Notes under the pieces: model-generated
Told to the model about the DNA's origin: nothing
The model's database searches: none
Seen by the model: the letters and a program-made list of their open reading frames with translations, nothing else
Part shown: piece after piece, positions 6,738 through 12,873 of the stretch
Layout: every line of letters starts with the position of its first letter
Position numbering within the stretch: position 1 is the first letter of the stretch
Position numbers and translations under genes: made by a program
NCBI GenBank assembly: GCA_023379465.1
Contig: JAMCTM010000036.1
Coordinates: 1-13,897 of the forward strand
From: Patescibacteria group bacterium
GTDB taxonomy: Bacteria; Patescibacteria; Microgenomatia; Levybacterales; UBA12049
Length of the DNA: 13,897 bases
Direction: 5' to 3'

Positions 6738-6933
6738 TTTCAGATTTCCCCGAAATTAAATTTTTAAACCATTTAATTATAGTTTTTATGTAAAAAAGCA
6801 CCCCAAGCCCGCCGGCAATCAGGATTTGGAATAAATAGCTAGCGCTTCCTGGGTCAAGATATGCCTTAGCGGGGGGCGGCAAAATCAATGAAACCAAAAA
6901 AATAAACGCCAGAAATTTCGCAAATTTTCTCAT
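6703..6933 (-). CDS. YLDPGS small membrane protein, 76 residues
   Basis: The protein has a signal peptide (residues 1-24, basic start, hydrophobic core, ending AKA) and a mature part beginning YLDPGSASYLFQILIAGG, followed by a hydrophobic segment ending in a basic IKWFKNLISGK and a polar tail. The YLDPG(S/A)SYLFQ word is a recognisable signature of a small uncharacterised family that I recall being encoded next to alkaline-phosphatase-superfamily envelope enzymes. It is the first gene of the three-gene operon running to 3765 and overlaps the next gene. Candidate roles are a membrane subunit or chaperone for the sulfatase-like protein; this is inference. The promoter is not clear; TATACT lies about 56 bases upstream. 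Confidence 0.8.
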   Translation of the reverse strand: MRKFAKFLAFIFLVSLILPPPAKAYLDPGSASYLFQILIAGGLGVLFYIKTIIKWFKNLISGKSENETTVSQNEKV

Positions 6934-7057
6934 GGCCAGGCTCAGGTTAATGTCTTATGCTTAGATCTTCCTGAAAATCCAAGTATAACGGCAGTTGATA
7001 TGATTTTCTAGGTCAAATATAATTAGCACTTATCGCTTAAAATTTATTTCGGGCCGA

Positions 7058-7063
7058 TAAAAT
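7058..7063 (+). promoter_or_regulatory. Possible -10 of the MFS gene
   Basis: TAAAAT lies 20 bases before the ATG at 7084, with an AGG-containing stretch (CCAGGTAG) between. The -35 is weak, so the call is tentative. Confidence 0.3.
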
Positions 7064-7083
7064 CCTGTGTAACCAGGTAGTCT

Positions 7084-8316
7084 ATGTTTAAAAAAATTTT
7101 TACAAAAGAAAACGACAGATTAATTTTTATTCTCATAACAATGTTCCTAAACTTTTTAGGCTTTTCTGTTATTATCCCAATTTTGCCTTTCTTGGTTGAA
7201 AGATTTGTACCCAATCCTAACGAGCTGGCAATTTATATGGGAATATTATTTTCAATTTATGCGCTTTGCCAATTTCTTTCCGCCCCCGCTCTTGGCGCAT
7301 TAAGCGATCTTTGGGGAAGACGCCCCATACTTTTGATTTCTTTGGCAGGATCCGTAATTGGATATCTGTTTTTAGCATTGGGCGGAACTTATTGGCTACT
7401 TCTTGTCGGAAGAATTGTTGACGGCCTAACCGGCGGCAATATATCCACAGTTTATGCATATCTTGCCGACATAACAGACCCCGCCGAACGAAGTAAGTAC
7501 TACGGAATGGTGGGGGCAGCTGGCGGATTTGGATTTATGATAGGTCCAGCCCTTGGAGGAATTTTGGGAGCCATCCATTTAGTTTTACCGCTTTATGTAG
7601 CAGCAGCAGTAACAGCACTCAACATTGTTTGGGGTTATTTTGTGTTGCCGGAGAGCTTAAAGCCGGAACACAAACTAGAAAAATTTGAACTGAGCCACCT
7701 AAATCCGTTCGGCCATTTGTTTAAACTATTCAAGATAGATATCTTAAAAGATTTGTTTATAACTAGTTTTATATTTTTCTTCGCCTTTAATGCAATTTAT
7801 TCCGTTACTTCAATTTTTGCTAAAGACAATTTTGCCTGGGGTACTACCCAGATCGGGATTCTGCTATTCGTAGTCGGAGCCGTCGACATAATTACCCAGG
7901 GATTTTTAATCAGAAAACTTATTCCAAAATTCGGCGAGGTTAAACTGGCAATCGGAGGCCTGGTATTGTGTACTGTCGGAATACTACTTGCGGCGTTTAC
8001 ATCAATTTATATTTCTGTCGCATTCTTTTATATAGGGTTTATTATCATGAACTTGGGTGACGGAATTTTGGAGCCGTCGGTGGCGGGGCTAACCGCAAAT
8101 GCAGTTGGACCGAAAGTTCAAGGAAGGCTCCAGGGGGCTTCCCAAGCCGTGCAATCAGTAAGCAGAGTTTTGGGACCATTATTTGCCACATGGATCTATG
8201 GAACATTCCGAGGCCTGCCTTATTTCTCGGGGGTAATATTTTTTGGAATTTCTATATTATTCATGTTTCTTGCTATACCATCAATTAAGTCACACCATGT
8301 TGAAAATGCGTGGTAA
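7084..8316 (+). CDS. MFS transporter, DHA1 / TetA-like drug efflux family
   Basis: The 410-residue protein has the length and twelve-helix pattern of the DHA1 drug:H+ antiporter family. It has FSVIIPILPFLVERF in helix 1, motif A GALSDLWGRRPILL in loop 2-3 (71-84), the helix-4 Arg in GRIVDGLTGG (109-118), and motif C GFGFMIGPALGGILG (148-162), which marks the antiporter group. A short charged central loop separates the halves. It resembles TetA-type tetracycline transporters most closely, but that alone does not show drug resistance; many such genes export unknown compounds. It is divergent from the envelope operon, with 150 bases between the starts. Confidence 0.9.
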   Translation: MFKKIFTKENDRLIFILITMFLNFLGFSVIIPILPFLVERFVPNPNELAIYMGILFSIYALCQFLSAPALGALSDLWGRRPILLISLAGSVIGYLFLALGGTYWLLLVGRIVDGLTGGNISTVYAYLADITDPAERSKYYGMVGAAGGFGFMIGPALGGILGAIHLVLPLYVAAAVTALNIVWGYFVLPESLKPEHKLEKFELSHLNPFGHLFKLFKIDILKDLFITSFIFFFAFNAIYSVTSIFAKDNFAWGTTQIGILLFVVGAVDIITQGFLIRKLIPKFGEVKLAIGGLVLCTVGILLAAFTSIYISVAFFYIGFIIMNLGDGILEPSVAGLTANAVGPKVQGRLQGASQAVQSVSRVLGPLFATWIYGTFRGLPYFSGVIFFGISILFMFLAIPSIKSHHVENAW

Positions 8317-8389
8317 AACTTCTAAAGAAATTTTAGCTCCGTATTCAATCCACCTCCACCACTCCGTGGCGATGATTTCTTGAAATACG

Positions 8390-8398
8390 TGGTAGAAT
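8390..8398 (+). promoter_or_regulatory. Extended -10 promoter, leaderless start at 8405
   Basis: TGGTAGAAT (TG-n-TAGAAT) ends 6 bases before the ATG at 8405, with no Shine-Dalgarno sequence, so the mRNA probably starts at or next to the start codon. Confidence 0.55.
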
Positions 8399-8404
8399 AA
8401 TCTA

Positions 8405-8752
8405 ATGCCAAAAGCTAAAGCCAAAAAATCTGCTCGAAAAACTTCTCGCTTAGTAAAATCCAACGTATTCGAGGTAAATAAAAACCTTGCACTCCTACTG
8501 GGTGGTTGTGCCGTGATTATTGGACTCGGGATATTCAGTCTACTTATGAACTACTTCGCCTTTCTAAGAACTGCTCACAGTTCTTTTCAAAACTACTATA
8601 ACTTTCGAGGATGCCAACAACTAATTTCCAAAACTGACCAATATGGCTACTGCAAGCTTGCGGATGGAAAAATAATTAAACTTGTCTATTACAACAACAA
8701 ATGGTATTTGGATGGAGACCTTCCCATTTGCATTAGCAAAATCTGCTTCTAA
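8405..8752 (+). CDS. Small single-pass membrane protein with four extracytoplasmic Cys
   Basis: I do not recognise this 115-residue protein. It has a highly basic N-terminus (PKAKAKKSARKTSR), one membrane segment at about residues 28-50, and a C-terminal domain of about 60 residues that would lie outside the cell by the positive-inside rule. That domain has four Cys (70, 83, 109, 114), enough for two disulfides, and aromatic strands such as IIKLVYYNNKWYL. It is translated from a probably leaderless mRNA (extended -10 directly before the ATG). Its stop lies one base from the stop of the convergent DUF4342 gene. Continuous coding in a tight gap supports a real gene; the function is unknown. Confidence 0.7.
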   Translation: MPKAKAKKSARKTSRLVKSNVFEVNKNLALLLGGCAVIIGLGIFSLLMNYFAFLRTAHSSFQNYYNFRGCQQLISKTDQYGYCKLADGKIIKLVYYNNKWYLDGDLPICISKICF

Positions 8753-8753
8753 A

Positions 8754-9005
8754 TTATCTTCTTTCAACCGTCAGGGTGCACTCTGTTAACAAGGTAGCAA
8801 TTGCGCCGACTGCGGCCAAGACTGGCGCCAAAATTGCTCCCACAACCCCAACTGTTAAAGGAAAGTTCATAATTTCTTTGCCTTTTTTGTCAGTTATTGT
8901 AATTTTTCTAACATTACCTTCCTTTATCAATTCTTTAACCTTTTTAAGAAGTTCTTCGCCTTTTACTTCAAATTTTTCTTTTTTGACTGATTTTGCTTTC
9001 TTCAT
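8754..9005 (-). CDS. DUF4342 family protein
   Basis: The 83-residue protein matches DUF4342: an N-terminal KEKFEVKGEELLKKVKELI helix, the stretch EGNVRKITITDKKGKEIM, then the conserved hydrophobic segment FPLTVGVVGAILAPVLAAVG followed by AIATLLTECTLTVER. The family has unknown function; the hydrophobic part could insert into or lie on a membrane. The ATG at 9005 has a strong ribosome binding site (GGGGTGAG, four bases before it), so I prefer it to the in-frame GTG at 9014. This is one of the few genes here with a clear Shine-Dalgarno sequence. TATACT at 9045-9050 on the minus strand is a possible -10. Confidence 0.88.
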   Translation of the reverse strand: MKKAKSVKKEKFEVKGEELLKKVKELIKEGNVRKITITDKKGKEIMNFPLTVGVVGAILAPVLAAVGAIATLLTECTLTVERR

Positions 9006-9093
9006 AAATCTCACCCCATCTTACCCAACCAGATTTTAATTCAAAGTATATTTAGAAGCAAACAGAATTGGGTTATTGCCGACATCGAATTGA

Positions 9094-9102
9094 TGATAAA
9101 AT
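9094..9102 (+). promoter_or_regulatory. Extended -10 promoter, leaderless start at 9110
   Basis: TGATAAAAT (TG-n-TAAAAT) ends 7 bases before the ATG at 9110. This places the transcription start at the ATG and rules out the in-frame TTG at 9068, which would lie upstream of the promoter. Confidence 0.5.
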
Positions 9103-9109
9103 ACCAGCA

Positions 9110-9538
9110 ATGTTAACTATTTCTAAAGCTACCAAAAAGGAAACAAAGAATTGGGCAAAAAGAGAATGGAAAAAAGTGGAAACCGGACATTTTGGGACAC
9201 ATGTAGATATGGATAAGAAAAACTACAGATTTAAAGCTGTGGAGGACGAAAAAATAGTTGGAATGATTACCGGAAAGTATGAAGGCGGCGTTCTATATAT
9301 ATCTCAGCTAATTACAGACGAAAATTTTAGAGGAAGAGGAATCGGTTCTAAATTAATCAAAACTGCCGAAGATTTTGGCAGAAAATACAATGCTCACATT
9401 TCATGGCTTATTACTGGCAGGGAGTGGTCTGAAAATATTTTTTACAAAAAAATGGGATATAAATTAATTGCCACCATCCCCAATTTTTATGGCCACAAAG
9501 ATTTTGTTATCTACACAAAAGAAGTAGGTAAAAATTAA
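9110..9538 (+). CDS. GNAT-family N-acetyltransferase
   Basis: The 142-residue protein is a single GNAT domain of normal length. An N-terminal region (MLTISKATKKETKNWAKREW) is followed by strands FKAVEDEKIVGMITGKYEGGVLYISQLI, the acetyl-CoA pyrophosphate loop FRGRGIGSKLI (73-83; R/Q-x-x-G-x-G/A), and the late motif SENIFYKKMGYKLI. The substrate cannot be read from the sequence. The start was chosen at the ATG because the frame's upstream extension to a TTG lies before a well-formed extended -10 box. The stop codon is shared with the convergent dehydrogenase gene in a TTAA palindrome. Confidence 0.88.
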   Translation: MLTISKATKKETKNWAKREWKKVETGHFGTHVDMDKKNYRFKAVEDEKIVGMITGKYEGGVLYISQLITDENFRGRGIGSKLIKTAEDFGRKYNAHISWLITGREWSENIFYKKMGYKLIATIPNFYGHKDFVIYTKEVGKN

Positions 9539-10479
9539 TTAACTACGTTCTGGGGTTTACCCTTTACAAAATTTTCTATATTTGCAGCAAAGGTTTCAAA
9601 TCTATTAGTGTTTGCCTCCTCTGTTCTAAAAGCTACCGGCGGATATACAATAGCGCCTTTGGATTTTAAATACCTTTTTGCTAGGGCGAGATCAACATCG
9701 TCTGAATGGTCAAAAATAAAAGTTATTTCCCCCTTGTCAGTTCTTTTTAACACTGCCTCGTTATCTAGGAGTTTGGGAGGAGTTAGACTTATCAAGGTAG
9801 ATCCATTCTTTATCGAATTTATACTCTTTTTATTTAATATTCCTTCTGTCCCTTTGTTAAGTGCTAGGCCCAAAGTTATAAATTCACAGCCGGTCAAAAT
9901 CGCATCAATTGTTTTCTTCTTTGCTCCCAGTTTTTCCAATGCCGGATTTCTAGATCTCGAGGAGTAAAAAACTTTCATTCCAATTCCAAGTCCCAACTCA
10001 GCAATTCTCGAACCAATTTTACCAGCCCCAATCACCCCCAACGACCTACCTCTTAAATCTTTGCCCATAAAATCAGCAAATCCAAAATCATATTTTCTGG
10101 CCTTATTTTTTGCCCTCTCGAGTTCTCTGGCTTGTTCAAACATTACGGCAATCACAAATTCGGCAACAGCTTCCGTACTATATCCACCAAGGTTGCACAC
10201 CGCAACTTTCTTAGAACGAGCATATTTTGCGTCAATTGCATCAAAGGCCGTAGACTGTACGCCAACATATTTCAGGCTTGGCGCCGAATCAAAAATTTCC
10301 TTGTCGATTCTAGTAGAAATCTTGCAAAAGATTGCATCCGTATCTAGAAGCTCCTTAGCAATTCCCTTGTCGTTGCGCTGGACAAACTTAATGGTACGAA
10401 ACAATCTCCTAATCCTATTGAAATAAGGCGCTGGAGTATCCCCTTCTTTAAAGTCGATAAACAGGGCTTTTTTAAGCAT
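9535..10479 (-). CDS. D-2-hydroxyacid dehydrogenase-like protein lacking canonical catalytic residues
   Basis: The 314-residue protein has the two-domain fold of NAD-dependent D-isomer 2-hydroxyacid dehydrogenases: CNLGGYSTEAVAEFVIAVM in the hinge region, the nucleotide loop GVIGAGKIGSRIAELG (148-163) and LRGRSLGVIG before it, then GCEFITLGLALNKGTEGILN. The catalytic Arg position (NxARG in relatives) reads SLTPPKLLD with Pro at about 234, and the catalytic His position (TPHIA) reads YPPVA with Pro at about 281, so normal hydride-transfer catalysis is doubtful. The ATG at 10479 is preferred over a TTG at 10515, because a promoter with TTGACA lies between them. The gene lies directly downstream of the broken hydrolase gene. 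Confidence 0.85.
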   Translation of the reverse strand: MLKKALFIDFKEGDTPAPYFNRIRRLFRTIKFVQRNDKGIAKELLDTDAIFCKISTRIDKEIFDSAPSLKYVGVQSTAFDAIDAKYARSKKVAVCNLGGYSTEAVAEFVIAVMFEQARELERAKNKARKYDFGFADFMGKDLRGRSLGVIGAGKIGSRIAELGLGIGMKVFYSSRSRNPALEKLGAKKKTIDAILTGCEFITLGLALNKGTEGILNKKSINSIKNGSTLISLTPPKLLDNEAVLKRTDKGEITFIFDHSDDVDLALAKRYLKSKGAIVYPPVAFRTEEANTNRFETFAANIENFVKGKPQNVVN

Positions 10480-10486
10480 CAACGAA

Positions 10487-10515
10487 ATACTATATCCAAC
10501 TCTCGAACTTGTCAA
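10487..10515 (-). promoter_or_regulatory. Promoter with -35 spanning the upstream stop codon
   Basis: On the minus strand a perfect TTGACA (10515-10510) is followed by TATAGTAT (10494-10487), with the -10 read as TAGTAT at 17 bases or TATAGT at 15. The box ends 7 bases before the ATG at 10479. The TGA in TTGACA is the stop codon of the hydrolase gene. Spacing and -10 word are the same as at 3740-3768. Confidence 0.65.
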
Positions 10516-11069
10516 ATTTCCTTAAGGAGTTCGGGGAATTCTTCTGTCCCCATGTCGTTAAATGTATAGTGGCCATGATTTTGCAATTCAATCGTCCTTC
10601 CACCAAGCGCGTCATAAAAAATTCCTAGGCTTTGTTTACCAATCGGATTTTCGTCATTAGATGTAAACATGATAATTTTGCCAACCCTGTCCTTTATAGA
10701 CCCATCGATAGGATAATTGTAAAAATTCTGCCTCCATCTATCATCCTTACCATTATCGTTAATCTTCCATGGAGCAACCATAATCAATTCTTTAACTTTC
10801 TGTTTAGTATCCCCTAACCAACGCACCAAAAAGGCATTACCGCAACTATGCCCAATTAGGATGGTGTCTTCATTAACTTTGTATTTTGAAAAGGCCTGTT
10901 TAAACTTTTCATAATCCGGATGCCAGGGTTCTGGCATCAAACAGATTTCGGTTTTAATCCCTCTTTTTTCCAATTAATCTTTTATCCAAGGCAGCCAATG
11001 TTTGGCGTAAGTTTTATCCTCTTCTTCGCTAGAATCCGAAGGACATCCATGAACCATTACGCAATTCAT
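10512..11069 (-). pseudogene. RBBP9/YdeN-like alpha/beta hydrolase gene with an in-frame TAA
   Basis: From an ATG at 11069 the frame encodes MNCVMVHGCPSDSSEEED... HWLPWIKD, then a TAA stop at 10976-10974, then continues in the same frame as LEKRGIKTEICLMPEPWHPD to the stop at 10512. The two halves join into one protein of about 185 codons, the usual RBBP9/YdeN serine hydrolase length. The N-terminal half carries the VHG oxyanion strand. The C-terminal half holds the nucleophile elbow IGHSCGN, a candidate Asp in SNDE and the His in NHGHYTF. Relatives read WLKEELEKRG at the break, so TAA probably replaces a GAA codon. A restart at the TTG 10973 would give 153 residues without the first strand. 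It is a true nonsense mutation, readthrough, or a consensus error. Confidence 0.8.
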
Positions 11070-11078
11070 ATCAATAGG

Positions 11079-11087
11079 ATTGTAACA
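11079..11087 (-). promoter_or_regulatory. Extended -10 promoter of the hydrolase gene
   Basis: On the minus strand TGTTACAAT (TG-n-TACAAT) ends 9 bases before the ATG at 11069, which supports that ATG as the original start. It lies about 30 bases from the divergent promoter at 11119. Confidence 0.45.
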
Positions 11088-11118
11088 CAACAAAAAGTGT
11101 CGAGATGAAAATCTATTT

Positions 11119-11127
11119 TGCTATACT
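11119..11127 (+). promoter_or_regulatory. Extended -10 promoter, leaderless GTG start at 11133
   Basis: TGCTATACT (TG-n-TATACT) ends 5 bases before a GTG at 11133. The in-frame TTG at 11118 overlaps the promoter itself and is therefore unlikely to be the start. Confidence 0.55.
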
Positions 11128-11132
11128 TAGCC

Positions 11133-11708
11133 GTGGACGAAAAAAATATTCTCGAACTAGTAAAGAAGGATAAGTGGCGAACGAAAATATTAAAAGCGGC
11201 CCAAAGTTTAAATCTTCCCGATTGGTGGATTGGAGCAGGTTTTGTTAGGGCAATGGTTTGGGACCATCTTCATGACTATACAAAAAGTACGCCCCCAACG
11301 GATATTGATGTAATCTACTACGATGAAAACGACTTCGATTTAGAGGAGATGGAGCAAGAATCTACCGCTAAAGAAATTTACTACCAGAAACAATTGGAGA
11401 AAATCTTTCCTGGGCCAGATTGGTCTGTAACAAACCAAGCCAGAATTCACTTGTTTCACAAAAGGAAAACTCCGTATAAAAACTCAACCGAAGCCTTAAG
11501 CGAGTGGGTAGAAACCGCACCTTGTGTCGGGGTTAGATTGGACGACAACGATGAATTAATTATTACAGCTCCGCACGGAATTTATGACCTGACCCACCTC
11601 ATTCTTAGACCTACATTTAACTCAAAAGAAAATTTAAAGGAATTTGACAGACGAGTTACGGAAAAACATTGGCTAACAAAATGGCCAAAGCTAAAAGTCA
11701 TCAAATAA
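11133..11708 (+). CDS. COG3575-type nucleotidyltransferase family protein
   Basis: The 191-residue protein matches the uncharacterised COG3575 nucleotidyltransferase-like group: NLPDWWIGAGFVRAMVWDHLHDY, then the acidic metal motif TDIDVIYYDEND, a central stretch with DWSVTNQARIH, and a C-terminal VGVRLDDNDELIITAPHGIYDL. The G-x-G...DxD arrangement is that of Pol-beta-like nucleotidyltransferases; the substrate is unknown. The start is taken at GTG 11133, because an extended -10 box ends 5 bases before it and no Shine-Dalgarno sequence is present. It is divergent from the broken hydrolase gene. Confidence 0.85.
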   Translation: MDEKNILELVKKDKWRTKILKAAQSLNLPDWWIGAGFVRAMVWDHLHDYTKSTPPTDIDVIYYDENDFDLEEMEQESTAKEIYYQKQLEKIFPGPDWSVTNQARIHLFHKRKTPYKNSTEALSEWVETAPCVGVRLDDNDELIITAPHGIYDLTHLILRPTFNSKENLKEFDRRVTEKHWLTKWPKLKVIK

Positions 11709-11732
11709 TCTGCATTTATGTACAGTGCTCAA

Positions 11733-11741
11733 TGATATAAT
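11733..11741 (+). promoter_or_regulatory. Perfect extended -10 promoter, leaderless start at 11748
   Basis: TGATATAAT (TG-n-TATAAT) ends 6 bases before the ATG at 11748, with no Shine-Dalgarno sequence. This is the cleanest of the leaderless-type starts in the window. Confidence 0.6.
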
Positions 11742-11747
11742 CTAGCC

Positions 11748-12443
11748 ATGAGCGCAGATAGCGACAGACCTTATCCTTCTTATATCAACACAGAGCAGCA
11801 TAGTCTTTTAAGAACTTTTATCGCCGGCAAATTGGAGGCAATGAAAGAATACAAAGAGGCTGGGAAATATTGGATGGGAGTAAACGCAGATGTACAAACA
11901 CTGATTGAGGAAAACCCAGCAGAGGCTTTTAAATTTGCAGTATCAACTCTGGAGCCCGGACCAAACGAAGTAGATCCAGAAGCCCATTTTAGAGAATGGT
12001 GGCAAGGAACAGCGCTGATAGTCCTGGCCCACCCAAAAGTTGAAGAATATCTAGTGAATGAGTTAAAAAGTGAAACATCAAAATTAATTCCACAGTTGGC
12101 AAACTTCCTGGATTATAAGCCACACGCTGAGTCAATTATGAAAAAGGACGATCTATCCAAATATCCAGAGGCGTTTAATTTCGTTATGGCTATGGTTTTA
12201 ATAAATGGACTGAAAGATAAAAATCTGGCCTCGATACACAATTTGCAAAAAGAAACTCAAAACCTGCTTCAAAACCAGCACATCAGACGTATTGTCGGTT
12301 TATATCACACCATCTCTGATGACAAGGAGTTGGTTGAACCGTTGTATCAAATCACAAATAAACCAATCGAAATTCCAGTTGGAAACAGCGGAGCTATTCT
12401 ACGGCAATCACAATCGAAGATGCACCAGACATTTTTGCATTGA
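11748..12443 (+). CDS. Unrecognised helical protein; N-terminal part of a frameshifted GNAT fusion
   Basis: Residues 1-200 form an unrecognised, mostly helical, acidic domain (SYINTEQHSLLRTFIAGKLE, REWWQGTALIVLAHPKVEEYL, YPEAFNFVMAMVLINGL), with no membrane segment. From about residue 205 the sequence becomes ITNKPIEIPVGNSGAILR, which looks like the first strand of a RimJ/RimL-type acetyltransferase, then ends in a short out-of-character tail (QSQSKMHQTFLH). The rest of the acetyltransferase, beginning AITIEDAPDIFALIDRNREH, is in the -1 frame from 12404. One extra G after CGG at 12402-12404 would join both into a single protein of about 374 residues. It is probably a two-domain gene broken by a one-base deletion or a sequencing error. 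Confidence 0.75.
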   Translation: MSADSDRPYPSYINTEQHSLLRTFIAGKLEAMKEYKEAGKYWMGVNADVQTLIEENPAEAFKFAVSTLEPGPNEVDPEAHFREWWQGTALIVLAHPKVEEYLVNELKSETSKLIPQLANFLDYKPHAESIMKKDDLSKYPEAFNFVMAMVLINGLKDKNLASIHNLQKETQNLLQNQHIRRIVGLYHTISDDKELVEPLYQITNKPIEIPVGNSGAILRQSQSKMHQTFLH

Positions 12444-12871
12444 TAGATAGAAACCGGGAACATCTTTCTCAACACGGCGAGAATACTTCCGATAAATATA
12501 AAACTTTAGGTGACGTTGAAGAAAGTATTATTCATCCCAACCCAGACAAACCATTTAGGCTCAGGTTTGGCATATGGAACGACAAAGGCCAATTCGTGGG
12601 AAGCATAAATATAACTCCAGAAACGGATAATTCCCGAAAAGCTGAAATCGGTTATTACCTTGGGTCAGAGTTTACGGGGCAAGGATACATGTCGAACGCG
12701 GCACTAACTTTATCCAGCTGGGCATTTCTTTACGACGGAGTAGATGAAATTTACGGCGTAGTACACAAAGACAACGCCGCTTCAGCAAAAGTCTTAATGA
12801 AAGCCGGTTATACTGAAACCGGAAAAGAAGATGACGACCATACAATCTTCACACTTATTAGGCCGAGATAA
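12440..12871 (+). CDS. RimJ/RimL-type GNAT acetyltransferase, C-terminal part of a frameshifted gene
   Basis: The frame is open from just after a TAA near 12343, and recognisable acetyltransferase sequence begins at 12404 (AITIEDAPDIFALIDRNREH). The coordinates given start at a TTG (12440) that overlaps the upstream TGA; this would remove the first strand, so it is unlikely to be the native start. The 143 residues from the TTG contain RFGIWNDKGQFVGSINI, EIGYYLGSEFTGQGYM (acetyl-CoA loop, about 69-84) and EIYGVVHKDNAASAKVLMKAGY (103-124), the signature of ribosomal-protein Ser/Ala N-acetyltransferase relatives. The substrate is unknown. It ends two bases from the convergent MFS gene. Confidence 0.85.
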   Translation: MIDRNREHLSQHGENTSDKYKTLGDVEESIIHPNPDKPFRLRFGIWNDKGQFVGSINITPETDNSRKAEIGYYLGSEFTGQGYMSNAALTLSSWAFLYDGVDEIYGVVHKDNAASAKVLMKAGYTETGKEDDDHTIFTLIRPR

Positions 12872-12873
12872 TA

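Noticed and set aside
8345..8375. Possible terminator after the MFS gene (CCAC...GTGG)
   Set aside because: The stem is only about four pairs and no T-tract follows, so an intrinsic terminator is not supported.
8776..9039. Plus-strand frame opposite DUF4342
   Set aside because: DUF4342 on the minus strand has a strong ribosome binding site and family match; the plus frame is a shadow.
9608..9967. Plus-strand frame opposite the dehydrogenase gene
   Set aside because: The minus-strand frame has clear Rossmann motifs and a promoter; this one has neither. The same holds for the frame at 10061-10426.
10974..10976. Alternative genetic code reading TAA as an amino acid
   Set aside because: TAA ends several other genes cleanly here (2344, 8750, 9536, 12869), so a reassigned TAA does not fit.
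12395..12443. Programmed -1 frameshift as explanation for the split GNAT gene
   Set aside because: No X-XXY-YYZ slippery heptamer or strong downstream stem is visible; a lost base in a G run is simpler.
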